Made by a program: the position numbers and the translations under genes. The notes below the pieces were generated by a model that was given only the letters and a program-made list of their open reading frames with translations, had not been told where the DNA came from and did no database searches. From assembly GCA_022360015.1 (NCBI GenBank), contig JAKSDQ010000244.1:62001-126000 (forward strand): DNA of 64,000 nucleotides, written 5' to 3'. Origin of the DNA: Cytophagales bacterium. Its GTDB lineage: Bacteria; Bacteroidota; Bacteroidia; Cytophagales; Cyclobacteriaceae. This document shows positions 26,315-35,262 of this stretch, one piece after another; the stretch's first letter is position 1; each line of letters starts with the position of its first letter.

Positions 26315-26656
26315 CTTGATTTATTCGAATTAATTGTATAATATAGTGCTCGTAAATGTTTTATCAAAATAGATATAAAATTGTTCTTTTCCAAAAATAT
26401 AAAAATTAGAATATTGAAAAAGAAAATTTAGATAAACAGCACATAATAAAAGACAAATATATCTTATACATATTTAAACCTTAAATTTAAAGAAATTTCC
26501 ATAGCTGTTTTTTTTAATTTGGGACTCTTGAAGAAAAGCAATTCGGCGCCAGCCGGTATTGTTTTTCTTCTTTTTTTATCACAGAAATCGGATAATTATT
26601 CCATTATTTCTTGATTCCTGCAAAAAAGGGTTTTAGTACAATTCAAAGATTTCTGA
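26315..26656. other. AT-rich intergenic region
   Basis: 342 bases upstream of XRE paralogue B and downstream of the uncharacterised gene ending at 26657. It probably holds the paralogue B promoter. No full TAnnTTTG match was seen on the minus strand. No gene or clear hairpin was found. Confidence 0.4.
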
Positions 26657-27817
26657 TTATTGTTTTATTTTCGATTTGATCCCGTTTATGTGGTTCAATA
26701 GTGCCTGTTGCCAGTTTTCCGCAGCATCCCAGGTGTCTCCCAAATAGACTTCCCCTGAAAAAATATGTTTTATATAATATTTGTAAACGGGTAGATGAGC
26801 CCGAAGCGTAATAAGCTCCGGCTTGCCTCCTGATGACTTCATAGTGCTATTATCGGTAACATTTTTATCACTTTTATAATTAAGCAACTTATGGATCACT
26901 TTACCACTTGTGTGCAGGTAATATAAAATAAACTGGTAGCCTTGATCCCTTAACTTTTTTTCGTCAATGTCCTCTCCTACAAAACCATAAGCAAAAGGAT
27001 AGCTTTCCATAATTCCTGCCAGTTCAAGACTATCGACTTTCCAACGTTGTTGATATGACAGTATTTTCTCCCTTACCGGATCTGCGGTATTTTCTGTTTC
27101 ACTCCCCGGTGGAAGCTTTAGCCCCGGAAACACAGGCACTGCGAGTTTATCAAGCTTCAAATCCTGGTTAAAGATTTCAAACCTTTGTTTTTTGATCAGC
27201 CTGGTATCCTCAAAAAACTCAGGGAAGTCTGCCATTAAAAAGTTAGTCCGTCTCTGGCCACTGTTTCCTATCGCCCGCCTGTAATCGCCCAAAACCTTTT
27301 GCAGATCCCGGTTCTCAGACTTCCAGGCATTTTGGCCATGATCCATGAAAGTGCCTTGTTCATTAAATTTAGTGACAGTAAGGCGGATGGAACCCTGCTG
27401 GTTTTCTATGATCAAAATATTTTTGACCTCCCTTTTCAGCAAATCCTCGGCAAAATAACGTTGCGTCTCCGGTCCGGCAAATACGTCATGGATGTTGTAG
27501 TACCCAATAACGTCGGTGCCTGTCCTTACCATCATTTTGTGCACCTCTGTCGATAGATCCTTCCAGGCAGTCCTGTTTGTGTTTTCATTTTCGACCAAAA
27601 CAAAGGCAGCGCTTCTGGCAGATACAATGCCTTCGGGGATTTCCTGGTTGTAATTAAAAACCCTGAGGTGCAAAACAGGCCGGCCATTGTCGGCCATGGC
27701 CCTGTTGTAGCCCTGGATAAAACCGATAGTCGCCAATAAAACAACTGTCAATGCATATTTGCCATACCTATTTGCAGGTCTCCTGATGTTAAAGCCAGCG
27801 TTTTCATTCATCATCAC
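26657..27817 (-). CDS. Uncharacterised membrane-anchored protein
   Basis: Protein of 386 residues that I cannot assign to a named family. A single hydrophobic segment near residues 20-37 (KYALTVVLLATIGFIQG) could be an uncleaved anchor or signal peptide, which puts the rest in the periplasm. The body is mixed alpha/beta with segments such as VLHLRVFNYNQEIPEGIVSA and DVIGYYNIHDVFAGPETQ. It ends with AENWQQALLNHINGIKSKIK. No catalytic motif, metal site or repeat was evident. It is a single gene, with about 90 bases to the VOC gene upstream on the same strand. The start may be any of three consecutive Met codons. Confidence 0.65.
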   Translation of the reverse strand: MMMNENAGFNIRRPANRYGKYALTVVLLATIGFIQGYNRAMADNGRPVLHLRVFNYNQEIPEGIVSARSAAFVLVENENTNRTAWKDLSTEVHKMMVRTGTDVIGYYNIHDVFAGPETQRYFAEDLLKREVKNILIIENQQGSIRLTVTKFNEQGTFMDHGQNAWKSENRDLQKVLGDYRRAIGNSGQRRTNFLMADFPEFFEDTRLIKKQRFEIFNQDLKLDKLAVPVFPGLKLPPGSETENTADPVREKILSYQQRWKVDSLELAGIMESYPFAYGFVGEDIDEKKLRDQGYQFILYYLHTSGKVIHKLLNYKSDKNVTDNSTMKSSGGKPELITLRAHLPVYKYYIKHIFSGEVYLGDTWDAAENWQQALLNHINGIKSKIKQ

Positions 27818-27905
27818 AAAACTAATACATAGGCCCGAAGCCGAAGTTGTTTAAATATGCTATAAAGAATACAGGTGGATCAACCGGATACTTAAATTCA
27901 AGGTT

Positions 27906-28322
27906 TTAGGTGGCGAAAATACGGGATTTATCTTTAAACGATTTAAATTCCAGCGCATTGCCACTGGGGTCATAAAAAAACATGGTCGCCTGCTCACCGG
28001 GTTGTCCTTTGAATCGAATATAAGGTTCAATCACAAAGCTAATTTTTTTCTCCTTCAGCCGATCCGCCATGTTATGCCACTGTTGCCATTCCAGGATGGC
28101 ACCGAAATGCCTTACCGGTACCTCCTTACCATCTACCGGATTGGTAGCCGGTTTTTGCAACTCCTCTGGCTTCAGATGGGCTGTGACCTGGTTGCCAAAA
28201 AAGTCAAAATCAATCCATCGATCAGAGGTGCGGCCGATTTTACAGCCTATCAACTCCTGGTAAAACTTCCTGGTAACATCCAGGTCTTTGACCGGAAAAG
28301 CAAGGTGAAACGGACTTATCAT
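27906..28322 (-). CDS. VOC-family protein (glyoxalase / dioxygenase superfamily)
   Basis: Small cytoplasmic enzyme-like protein of 138 residues built from two beta-alpha-beta-beta-beta units. [20 protein letters not shown] at the start holds the typical first metal-ligand His, [12 protein letters not shown] holds the second, and [15 protein letters not shown] near the end holds the usual terminal Glu. The family includes glyoxalases, ring-cleaving dioxygenases and antibiotic-sequestering proteins; the reaction cannot be chosen from sequence. It is divergent from the patatin gene at 28398. Confidence 0.88.
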   Translation of the reverse strand: MISPFHLAFPVKDLDVTRKFYQELIGCKIGRTSDRWIDFDFFGNQVTAHLKPEELQKPATNPVDGKEVPVRHFGAILEWQQWHNMADRLKEKKISFVIEPYIRFKGQPGEQATMFFYDPSGNALEFKSFKDKSRIFAT

Positions 28323-28355
28323 TTTTTTAGATTATAGGTACCACAATTGATAAAG

Positions 28356-28363
28356 CAAAGTTA
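28356..28363 (-). promoter_or_regulatory. Candidate -7 promoter element for the VOC gene
   Basis: CAAAGTTA on the plus strand (TAACTTTG on the minus strand) matches TAnnTTTG and lies 34 bases upstream of the start at 28322. The -33 box is only weakly present (CAA at 28387-28389). Confidence 0.4.
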
Positions 28364-28397
28364 ATTAAATAATTTAGCAAAAATCACAATAAAATTA

Positions 28398-29300
28398 ATG
28401 AGTAAACCAGTTTCTCTTGTGTTAAGCAGCGGTGGGGCCAGGGGCATTGCTCAGATTGGCGTTATTGAAGGCCTGATTAACGAGGGTTTTGAAATCAAAT
28501 CCATTGCAGGTTCCTCCATAGGTGCCTTTGTGGGAGGTATGTATGCCCTGGGAAAACTGAATGACTACAAGGAATTTGTTTGTAACCTCGACAAACTTGA
28601 CGTTTTTAAACTTATTGACTTCACTTTCAGCACCACAGGATTTATCAGGGGGGAAAGGGTTATCAGTGAATTAACCAAACGGCTCGATGATGGAAACATC
28701 GAAGACTTCAAAATTCACTATGCCGCGGTGGCCACCGACATTCTTAACAACGAAGAGATAGTCTTTGAAAAAGGAAGCCTTTTTTATGCTTTAAGGGCCT
28801 CCACCGCCATCCCGACCGTGGTAAAACCTATCCGTACCGAAGGCCGCTTGCTGGTAGACGGGGGGGTGCTTAATCCTATTCCCATCAAATATGTTAAAAG
28901 AACACCGGATGATTTATTGGTGGTGGTCAATGTAAACGACAACTCACCTTACACAAGGCCACCCTTCCAAACCAAGCAGGAGAAAAAAAGGGAATCCGAT
29001 ATTTTAAAAAATGTAAGCCAGTTTATGGAGAGATGGATGGACTTATATCCTAATAAAAAGTCAGCCCCCAAAAAGCTGGGATTTTTTGACCTCATGAATC
29101 GCTCTTTCGATCTGATGCAGGACCAATTGAGTACGCTTATCCTGGACAGGTACAAACCGGATATCGTTGTCAATGTATCACGCAAAGTATGTGGCACCTT
29201 TGAGTTTTACCGGTCTAAAGAATTGATTGAACTGGGCAGCAGGGCCTTTCGGGAAAGCCTGGAAAACTACCGGAATAATGAATGTACAAACGCTCAATAA
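28398..29300 (+). CDS. Patatin-like phospholipase
   Basis: Serine lipid acyl hydrolase of 300 residues. The oxyanion loop is SSGGARGIAQIGV near residues 10-22, the nucleophile elbow GSSIG is at 38-42 with Ser40, and the catalytic aspartate is in the DGG motif at Asp154, so the patatin Ser-Asp dyad is complete. No signal peptide is visible, so it is probably cytoplasmic or loosely membrane-bound. It overlaps the following methyltransferase gene by 23 bases, which suggests co-expression. The lipid substrate is unknown. Confidence 0.92.
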   Translation: MSKPVSLVLSSGGARGIAQIGVIEGLINEGFEIKSIAGSSIGAFVGGMYALGKLNDYKEFVCNLDKLDVFKLIDFTFSTTGFIRGERVISELTKRLDDGNIEDFKIHYAAVATDILNNEEIVFEKGSLFYALRASTAIPTVVKPIRTEGRLLVDGGVLNPIPIKYVKRTPDDLLVVVNVNDNSPYTRPPFQTKQEKKRESDILKNVSQFMERWMDLYPNKKSAPKKLGFFDLMNRSFDLMQDQLSTLILDRYKPDIVVNVSRKVCGTFEFYRSKELIELGSRAFRESLENYRNNECTNAQ

Positions 29301-29898
29301 AGCACTGGGAAATATTGATATTTACCTCCTCGATCAAATTCTGAAGGGCAGGTACGAAAAAGGAAACAAAATCCTGGACGCAGGTTGTGGGGAGGGAAGG
29401 AACATGATTTATTTCCTAAATAATCAATTCGATGTCTTTGGCATTGATAAAAACGAGTCGGCGCTGAATATGCTCAGATTCCTGACACGCTCCATTGATC
29501 CCTCGTATGATCAAACACGGATTTCCATCGGAAACATTGACAAGCTTCCATATGAAGACTGGTTTTTCGACCACATTATATGCAACGCTGTCTTACATTT
29601 TGCCCAAAATGAAAGCCATTTTGAGGCTATGATAAGGGAGCTGGTACGGGTACTTAAACCAGAAGGCAGTATTTTTATCCGCATGGCTTCCAACATAGGT
29701 CTGGAAAACAAAGTCATTGCCCTTGCCAACCATCAATATGAGGTCCCGGATGGCAGTATCCGATTCCTGCTAACAAAAAAACTGTTGGGAAAACTCTTGA
29801 AAACGCATCCTCTGACCCTGGTTGAACCACTGAAAACCGTAAATGTCGAAGACCGGCGTAGTATGTCCAATCTCGTGTTGAGAAAGCTTAACAGTTAG
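29278..29898 (+). CDS. Class I SAM-dependent methyltransferase
   Basis: Methyltransferase of 206 residues with motif I ILDAGCGEGRNMIYF, an acidic residue after the next strand (VFGIDKNE), and the post-motif DHIICNAVLHFA, all typical of the Methyltransf_11/25 type. The start at 29278 (MNVQTLNKALG) was preferred over an upstream in-frame ATG at 29227, because the longer version would lie deep within the patatin gene and adds residues atypical of the family. The 23-base overlap points to an operon with the phospholipase. The substrate is unknown. Confidence 0.85.
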   Translation: MNVQTLNKALGNIDIYLLDQILKGRYEKGNKILDAGCGEGRNMIYFLNNQFDVFGIDKNESALNMLRFLTRSIDPSYDQTRISIGNIDKLPYEDWFFDHIICNAVLHFAQNESHFEAMIRELVRVLKPEGSIFIRMASNIGLENKVIALANHQYEVPDGSIRFLLTKKLLGKLLKTHPLTLVEPLKTVNVEDRRSMSNLVLRKLNS

Positions 29899-29974
29899 TA
29901 TTTGTTTCTCATAAAACTAATGCTTACCTTCTTGTTTGTTAGTAAAATTCAATTCACTTATAGCATCTCATTTT

Positions 29975-30235
29975 ATGGAAGATTTTAATAGCCAACAAAA
30001 TGAAGCCCCGATTTCAGTGGGCGATTGGGTAGTGACCATTTTGGTTACTGCGCTGCCAATTATCGGCATTGTCATGCTTTTTGTCTGGGGATTTGGGAGT
30101 GGTACACCTGTAAGCAAAGCCAACTATGCCAAAGCAGCTTTAATATGGCTTGCTATATCGATCGTTTTAAGCTTCCTGATATTTGCCTTGTTTGGCACTG
30201 CATTGTTTATGGGGGCGATAGAAAACGGTTATTGA
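29975..30235 (+). CDS. Small two-helix membrane protein
   Basis: An 86-residue protein with two hydrophobic helices: WVVTILVTALPIIGIVMLFV near residues 20-39, and a second from about 57 (ALIWLAISIVLSFLIFALF). The acidic N-terminus MEDFNSQQNEAP and the loop WGFGSGTPVSKANYAKA resemble small conserved Bacteroidota membrane proteins of unknown role. The ATG at 29975 fits that pattern better than an in-frame ATG at 29936. There is no functional motif. Confidence 0.75.
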   Translation: MEDFNSQQNEAPISVGDWVVTILVTALPIIGIVMLFVWGFGSGTPVSKANYAKAALIWLAISIVLSFLIFALFGTALFMGAIENGY

Positions 30236-30555
30236 TTTTTGGTGAAGGCACAAAATGGAATGAAACATTATTTTGTGCTTCTCTGTTTTTACATTAGGTA
30301 CAATCGGAAGTAACTTTGTTGGAAGCCATATTATCGTCCTTATTTCGGGCCGGTCTTGTACGAAAGATTAATACGGAAGCACTGGCTCGGCTTTTGTAAG
30401 GCCTGGATATGGTAATCAAAAGCATTTGACGTTTTCATTTTCCTAATAAATATGAGCTAAAAACTCAGTACCATAAAATCCTGGTCAAAAACATGGACCA
30501 GGTATAGGATTGGCAAGAGCCCCGTTCGCCTGCGCCAGGTTGGGAATCCAGTCAT
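30236..30555. other. Intergenic region with a hairpin upstream of the decarboxylase
   Basis: 320 bases. A perfect 7-base-arm inverted repeat CCTGGTC/GACCAGG lies at 30480-30502, about 55 bases before the decarboxylase start, with no T-run, so a leader structure or operator is more likely than a terminator. No coding remnant was seen. Confidence 0.45.
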
Positions 30556-32016
30556 ATGAAAGGTACAAATATTAACCATATGAATATAAAAGAATTTGAA
30601 TCAGAGGCAGAAAAGGTGGTGGGCTGGATGGCCTCTTATTTTGAAAACATCGAAGATTTTCCAGTAAAAGCCCGGGTTAAACCGGGCGAGATAAAAGCTG
30701 GTATTCCAGCCTTTCCGCCCCCACAAAGTGAAGCATTTGACGATATTATGCAGGACTTCAGGGAGAAAATTCTGCCGGGAATGACCCATTGGCACAACCC
30801 GAATTTTTTTGCCTATTTTCCCGGAAATAAAAGCAAGCCTTCTGTTCTGGCGGAAATGATCACTGCTGCCATGGGGGCACAATGTATGAGTTGGATTACG
30901 TCACCGGCAGCCACAGAACTCGAAGAACGCATGATGGAATGGCTCCGTGACATGATCGGATTGCCCGGAGATTTCACAGGTGTCATTCAGGACACTGCTT
31001 CTACGGCTACATTGTGCGCCATCCTTACGGCAAGGGAGAAAGCCACCAACTTCAGCATTAATAAACACGGCTTTTACGGCCAAAAAAAGTTCATTGTTTA
31101 CAGTTCGAAGGAGGTACACTCTTCCATAGATAAGGCCGTGCGCATTGCAGGCCTTGGTAGCGAGAATCTTAGAAAGATTACTGTAGACAAAGATTTCGCT
31201 ATGATTCCGGAGGCGCTGGAAGACACAATCCGCCTGGACATCGACAAGGGGTATCAGCCCCTATGTATAATTTCTGCTTTTGGCACCACCGGAAGTACAG
31301 CCATCGATCCCGTGGCTGCTATCAGTGAAATTTCGAAAAAATACAATATCTGGCACCATGTAGATGCCGCCTACGCCGGCACGGCGCTGATCTGTCCTGA
31401 ATACCGGGAACTGGCGGCTGGCGCCGATAAAGCAGACTCTTTCGTTTTTAATCCGCATAAATGGATGTTTACGAATTTTGACTGTACCGCCTATTTTGTC
31501 AGGGACCCCGAGGCCCTTGTAAACACTTTCTCTGAAACACCTGAGTACTTGCGCACAGGAGAAGACAACGAGGTTAACAATTACCGTGATTGGGGCATAC
31601 AGCTTGGGCGCCGATTCAGGGCTTTGAAACTATGGTTTGTAATTAGAAATTTTGGGGTGGAAGGTCTCCGGCAAAAACTGCGGGGACATATGCAAATGGC
31701 CATTTGGTTAAAAGAACAAATTGAGAGAAGCGATGATTTTGTATTGATGGCTCCGGTTCCCCTTAATTTGGTATGCTTCAGGTACCAGCCGGACAGGTCT
31801 TTAAGTCAGGGAGAATCAAACGCCCTCAATGAAAAGTTAATGCATATTTTAAATGACAGCGGTAAATTATTCATGAGCCACACCAAATTGAACGGTTTTT
31901 TTACATTACGAATGGTGATAGGCAATACAGATGTCAATGAACAGCATGTCCATCAAGCCTGGGATTTGATTCGAAAGACTGCCAGGTCACTTAATATTTC
32001 AGTAATAACTGATTAG
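30556..32016 (+). CDS. PLP-dependent group II decarboxylase, aromatic-L-amino-acid type
   Basis: Cytoplasmic pyridoxal-phosphate enzyme of 486 residues, the usual length, which converts an amino acid to its amine plus CO2. Key sites are the PLP-binding HVDAAYAGTA strand and the Schiff-base lysine in FNPHKWMFTNFD (Lys302). N-terminal WHNPNFFAYFPGNKSKPSVL and the SWITSPAATELEERMMEWL segment fit the aromatic amino-acid decarboxylase group (tryptophan, tyrosine, phenylalanine or DOPA) better than glutamate or histidine decarboxylases. An alternative start at 30580 (MNIKEFESEAEKV) is closer to typical family N-termini. No transporter or pathway partner is adjacent, so the physiological amine is open. 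Confidence 0.9.
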   Translation: MKGTNINHMNIKEFESEAEKVVGWMASYFENIEDFPVKARVKPGEIKAGIPAFPPPQSEAFDDIMQDFREKILPGMTHWHNPNFFAYFPGNKSKPSVLAEMITAAMGAQCMSWITSPAATELEERMMEWLRDMIGLPGDFTGVIQDTASTATLCAILTAREKATNFSINKHGFYGQKKFIVYSSKEVHSSIDKAVRIAGLGSENLRKITVDKDFAMIPEALEDTIRLDIDKGYQPLCIISAFGTTGSTAIDPVAAISEISKKYNIWHHVDAAYAGTALICPEYRELAAGADKADSFVFNPHKWMFTNFDCTAYFVRDPEALVNTFSETPEYLRTGEDNEVNNYRDWGIQLGRRFRALKLWFVIRNFGVEGLRQKLRGHMQMAIWLKEQIERSDDFVLMAPVPLNLVCFRYQPDRSLSQGESNALNEKLMHILNDSGKLFMSHTKLNGFFTLRMVIGNTDVNEQHVHQAWDLIRKTARSLNISVITD

Positions 32017-32675
32017 GAATTAGACCATGAGGGAGGCAATGGTCCGGGAAAAAAGTGTTGACATCAAAAAACATCCAAAATATCTTTTAAATAAGAAAAA
32101 TCTTTAATGAGGATGGTGGAATTGCCATCAAAAGCCGGGATTGAAACCTGTTAACGGGCCTTCGATACGCTACCGGTTAACTGCTATGGTTGCACAATGA
32201 TGATGTGAAGCCAGGCTTCAAAAAGTAAAGGTTTATTGGATCTTTGCGGGCCTCATTATTTTTATCCGGAGAAAATGCCTGTCTTCAATTAAAAAGTAAG
32301 CGGAAGATTATGTTTAAAGCCTGTCAAACTTTATTTTTGTTAGGTGTGTTAATTATTTTGTGACTCAAAAAACCAGGTATTTTACACAATAAAACCATCA
32401 TTTCCTGATTTATATAAGTGTAGTGTGTGTTTCTGGTTGTGATGAGCCTTCAATTTGTTTCTTCAAAGACATGACCGAAGGCGTCAAAAAATATTAAAAT
32501 ACCTGGGAATATTACATCTATTGGATTTGAGATATTAATCGAAATTAAAATCCCCCAATAAATAAGAAATTTGGGTTTACTTAAATAATAAAAATCATCC
32601 CGGAGTGCTCCAGGATGTTACAAGATTGTTTTACAGTAGTTGTTATTTTTAGATTGAATAAAATTTAAACAGGTT
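32017..32675. other. Long intergenic region with hairpins before gldJ
   Basis: 659 bases with no convincing reading frame. Just after the decarboxylase stop, GACCAT/ATGGTC arms (32024-32045) form a possible terminator stem, although no T-run follows. Closer to gldJ, CATCCcGGAG/CTCCaGGATG (32596-32617) forms a compact hairpin about 58 bases before its ATG, probably within the 5' leader. Otherwise nothing was recognised. Confidence 0.45.
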
Positions 32676-33872
32676 ATGAACAAAATAATGAGCTTATTAA
32701 AAGGCGCATTCCTTGTTGTGTGTATTTTGTCTTTTCTTTCCTCATGCAAAAAAAGTCGCCCTACTGCTGAAAACCCCGGTGGTATCAGTAAAGCCACAGG
32801 TTTGGAATATAACAGTGATGGAGGATTTCAGGTAAGTGACTATCAGGGACAACCTGAAGGACCCAACCTGGTTTTCATCGAAGGAGGCCGGTCCGTATTG
32901 GGATCTTTTGAGGAAGATATTATGAATTCAAGAGACAACATTGAAAGAACAGTGACGGTTGCCTCTTTTTATATGGACGAAACCGAGGTAAGTAATATTC
33001 ATTGGCTGGAGTATCTATATTATGTAAAATTAGACTCATCCCGCGAGTTTTACCAATCGGCCTTACCCGATACCACTGTATGGACTAGTGATCTTGCTTT
33101 CAATGATCCTTACAGAGAGCATTATTTAAGATATCCCGGTTTTAGATATTATCCGGTAGTAGGGGTAAGCTGGATCCAGGCCAATGACTTCTGCAAGTGG
33201 CGAACCGCCATGGTAAACCTCAAGCTGGCTGAGGATGCAGGCATAGAGATTCCCGCAGAGTCCGGCGGAAGGATTGCCCTTGAAAGTGGCGTGGTGCTAC
33301 CTGATTACAGGCTTCCTACAGAAGCTGAGTGGGAATATGCGGCACAAGGACTTATTGGAACCCAGTGGCTGGACGAAAATCAAACACACCAAAGGGTTTA
33401 TCCATGGGACGGCCACGCTGTAAGAAATCCTTATGGCAAGAAAATGGGTTATTTCCTGGCTAACTTCAAAAGAGGACGGGGTGACTATGCAGGTATCGCA
33501 GGTAAACTCAATGATGGTGCAATGATCACCGCTTATGCTTACGAATTCCCTCCCAATGATTTCGGATTATATCACATGGCAGGAAATGTAAACGAGTGGG
33601 TGCAGGATGTATACAGACCACTTTCTTTCCAGGACATGGATGACCTTAACCCTATCAGGAGGGACGGTATCCTGGATGAAGCTGAAAAATACTATGATTA
33701 CGAAAACTACAATTCCTTAATAAACGACAAAGTAAGGGTTTATAAAGGAGGCTCCTGGAAAGATGTCGCCTACTGGATGTCGCCAGGTACCAGAAGATTT
33801 TTAGAGCAAGACTCTTCGACTGCTACAATCGGTTTCCGTTGCGCTATGATCAGGGCAGGATCCAACTACTAA
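32676..33872 (+). CDS. gldJ: Gliding motility-associated lipoprotein GldJ (SUMF1/FGE-fold)
   Basis: Outer-membrane-associated lipoprotein needed for gliding and T9SS function in Bacteroidota. The 398-residue protein has a lipoprotein signal ending at LSSC (Cys24). It then has the GldJ-typical segment ATGLEYNSDGGFQVSDYQG, and a sulfatase-modifying-factor fold with LVFIEGGRSVLGS, SFYMDETEVSNIHWLEYL, LPTEAEWEYAAQG, HMAGNVNEWVQD and the closing GFRCAMI. GldJ and GldK share this fold; the N-terminal segment favours GldJ, though it is shorter than the about 560-residue flavobacterial protein. It stands alone here rather than next to other gld genes. A terminator follows. Confidence 0.8.
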   Translation: MNKIMSLLKGAFLVVCILSFLSSCKKSRPTAENPGGISKATGLEYNSDGGFQVSDYQGQPEGPNLVFIEGGRSVLGSFEEDIMNSRDNIERTVTVASFYMDETEVSNIHWLEYLYYVKLDSSREFYQSALPDTTVWTSDLAFNDPYREHYLRYPGFRYYPVVGVSWIQANDFCKWRTAMVNLKLAEDAGIEIPAESGGRIALESGVVLPDYRLPTEAEWEYAAQGLIGTQWLDENQTHQRVYPWDGHAVRNPYGKKMGYFLANFKRGRGDYAGIAGKLNDGAMITAYAYEFPPNDFGLYHMAGNVNEWVQDVYRPLSFQDMDDLNPIRRDGILDEAEKYYDYENYNSLINDKVRVYKGGSWKDVAYWMSPGTRRFLEQDSSTATIGFRCAMIRAGSNY

Positions 33873-33898
33873 GATTCAGGAAATTATTTAAGCGAAGG

Positions 33899-33927
33899 AA
33901 CCCTGGCGTTGAACGTTGGGGTTTTTT
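33899..33927 (+). terminator. Probable terminator of gldJ
   Basis: AACCC...CGTT and AACG...GGGTT arms pair imperfectly and are followed by six T residues, starting about 27 bases after the gldJ stop. Confidence 0.6.
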
Positions 33928-33949
33928 GTTGGGGTGAAGTGGTAGTGGA

Positions 33950-34040
33950 GGAGTTAGGATTCAGGGGTTAGGGGAGAGGAGTCAGGGGTCAGGGATCTAC
34001 AAGATTGGGGAGAAAGGAGTTAGGATTCGGGGGAGAGTAG
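33950..34040. repeat. G-rich stretch with direct repeats
   Basis: GGAGTTAGGATTC occurs at 33950-33962 and again at 34016-34028, with further AGGGGTTAGGGG and AGTCAGGGGTCAGGG runs between. It is strongly purine-biased on the plus strand and non-coding. It resembles simple intergenic repeat tracts found 3' of genes in this phylum. Confidence 0.5.
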
Positions 34041-34060
34041 GCAGATCTGTGGATAATGGT

Positions 34061-34744
34061 TTAGATGGCTACGGCCAGGGTTGCGAAGCTGACTGTTGTG
34101 CAACCTGCTTCGAGGAGAGGGTGGGCACAGGCTTCCAGAGTGGCGCCGGTGGTAAGGACATCATCTATGACCAGAATATGTTTGCCTGATACCAGTTCGG
34201 GCTGTTTTACCGCAAATATGTTGTGGACATTCTGCCACCTTTCCAACCTGTCCTTTTTTTTAGCCTGGCTCGTACTTTTCGCTATTCTGGCTAACACCCG
34301 GTTTGAGCAGGGGATCTTACAAGCTGTCGCAAAACCCTTAGCTACATACTCGCTTTGATTGTAACCCCGTTTCCTTCGCCTGGATTTGTGCAAAGGCACA
34401 GGAACAATCAAATCAACATCGTTCAATTTACCCATCCTGATCAATTCACAGGCAAACCACCTCCCCAGCAACTGGCCCAATTCCGGGTAATTATCGTATT
34501 TAATGCTATGCAACACTTTTTGCGTTATCCCGCCTTTAATAAACTTCAAATAACTAAATACTTCATTTACCTTAACTTTGCCATAAAACCGCAACATCAA
34601 GGGGTTGTCAGCAGCCAAATGGTAATTGGTAATCGGTAAACGGGCATGACAATACGTACAGAGGAGTCTTTCCTGGCGAATTAAAGCCTGCCCACAGGCG
34701 AGACAACAACGGGGAAAAATCAAGTTGAAAAAATCCTTTATCAT
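34061..34744 (-). CDS. ComF-family phosphoribosyltransferase-like protein
   Basis: Protein of 227 residues related to ComF/GntX, which in competent bacteria helps import or process transforming DNA. An N-terminal zinc-finger-like part (PRCCLACGQAL, then LCTYCHARLP) is followed by a phosphoribosyltransferase domain with VPVPLHKSRRRKRGYNQSEY and the PRPP loop VIDDVLTTGATLEA. The ATG at 34744 was chosen because MIKDFFNLIFPRCC is the usual family start; an in-frame ATG at 34918 would add a non-homologous hydrophobic stretch. It is divergent from the gene at 34880. Confidence 0.88.
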   Translation of the reverse strand: MIKDFFNLIFPRCCLACGQALIRQERLLCTYCHARLPITNYHLAADNPLMLRFYGKVKVNEVFSYLKFIKGGITQKVLHSIKYDNYPELGQLLGRWFACELIRMGKLNDVDLIVPVPLHKSRRRKRGYNQSEYVAKGFATACKIPCSNRVLARIAKSTSQAKKKDRLERWQNVHNIFAVKQPELVSGKHILVIDDVLTTGATLEACAHPLLEAGCTTVSFATLAVAI

Positions 34745-34754
34745 CAGATATTCA

Positions 34755-34784
34755 TTTGGTTTAAAAAAATAGCACCTATATTTG
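34755..34784 (+). promoter_or_regulatory. Bacteroidota-type promoter for the gene at 34880
   Basis: TTTG at 34755-34758 and TATATTTG at 34777-34784, with 18 bases between, match TTTG-N(18-20)-TAnnTTTG. Transcription would start near 34790, about 90 bases before the ATG at 34880. Confidence 0.6.
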
Positions 34785-34879
34785 TTCAGGCTAAAATTGT
34801 ATTCCCGGGAGGGGGAGGTATTGGTACAGTAATACCCTAATTTAAAAAAAAACAAGAAAAAAAGAACCGGAAGGAAGCC

Positions 34880-35230
34880 ATGTACAAAAAAGATCTGGAA
34901 CTGGAAAGAAGCTGGCAAAGGTTGTTAAACGAGCTGAAAGAGGTTATCGGCAAAAAACCAGCCGACCTTAACGGTGTGTTATTTTTAATCGGAGTGCAGG
35001 AATTAGGTAAGGGAAAAAGGTATTTTTCAAAAGAAGAAAAACAGGACCTGATGCATATCGCCATTTGTAAGGTATTGAGTTACTCAGGTTTTTATGAGTT
35101 GGAAGGCTTGGATGAGGAAGGGTGGCCACATTGGAAGCTAAAGAAAAAACTACCCAGTTTTGATTTGCTGGAGCAGGAAAAATTATTAAAAATGCATGTA
35201 ATCGAGTACTTTGAAAACGAATTCAACTGA
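34880..35230 (+). CDS. Uncharacterised small cytoplasmic protein
   Basis: A 116-residue protein, mostly alpha-helical and charged (MYKKDLELERSWQRLLNELK, then EEKQDLMHIAICKVLSYSGF, WPHWKLKKKLPSFDLLEQEK). No signal peptide, membrane segment or catalytic motif is present. It resembles small conserved Cytophagales proteins of unknown role; I know no function. It has a good promoter upstream and is divergent from comF. The decayed transposase begins about 30 bases after its stop. Confidence 0.7.
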   Translation: MYKKDLELERSWQRLLNELKEVIGKKPADLNGVLFLIGVQELGKGKRYFSKEEKQDLMHIAICKVLSYSGFYELEGLDEEGWPHWKLKKKLPSFDLLEQEKLLKMHVIEYFENEFN

Positions 35231-35262
35231 TTTTTTCATTAACTTTTTATTTTTTTAGATTA

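Noticed and set aside
33950-34040. G-rich direct repeats considered as a CRISPR array or replication origin
   Set aside because: Repeat units are too short and irregular, spacers are absent, and no DnaA-box series or cas gene is present.
34745-34918. 58-codon N-terminal extension of the ComF-type protein
   Set aside because: The extension is not family-like, crosses the divergent promoter and overlaps the start of the opposite gene.
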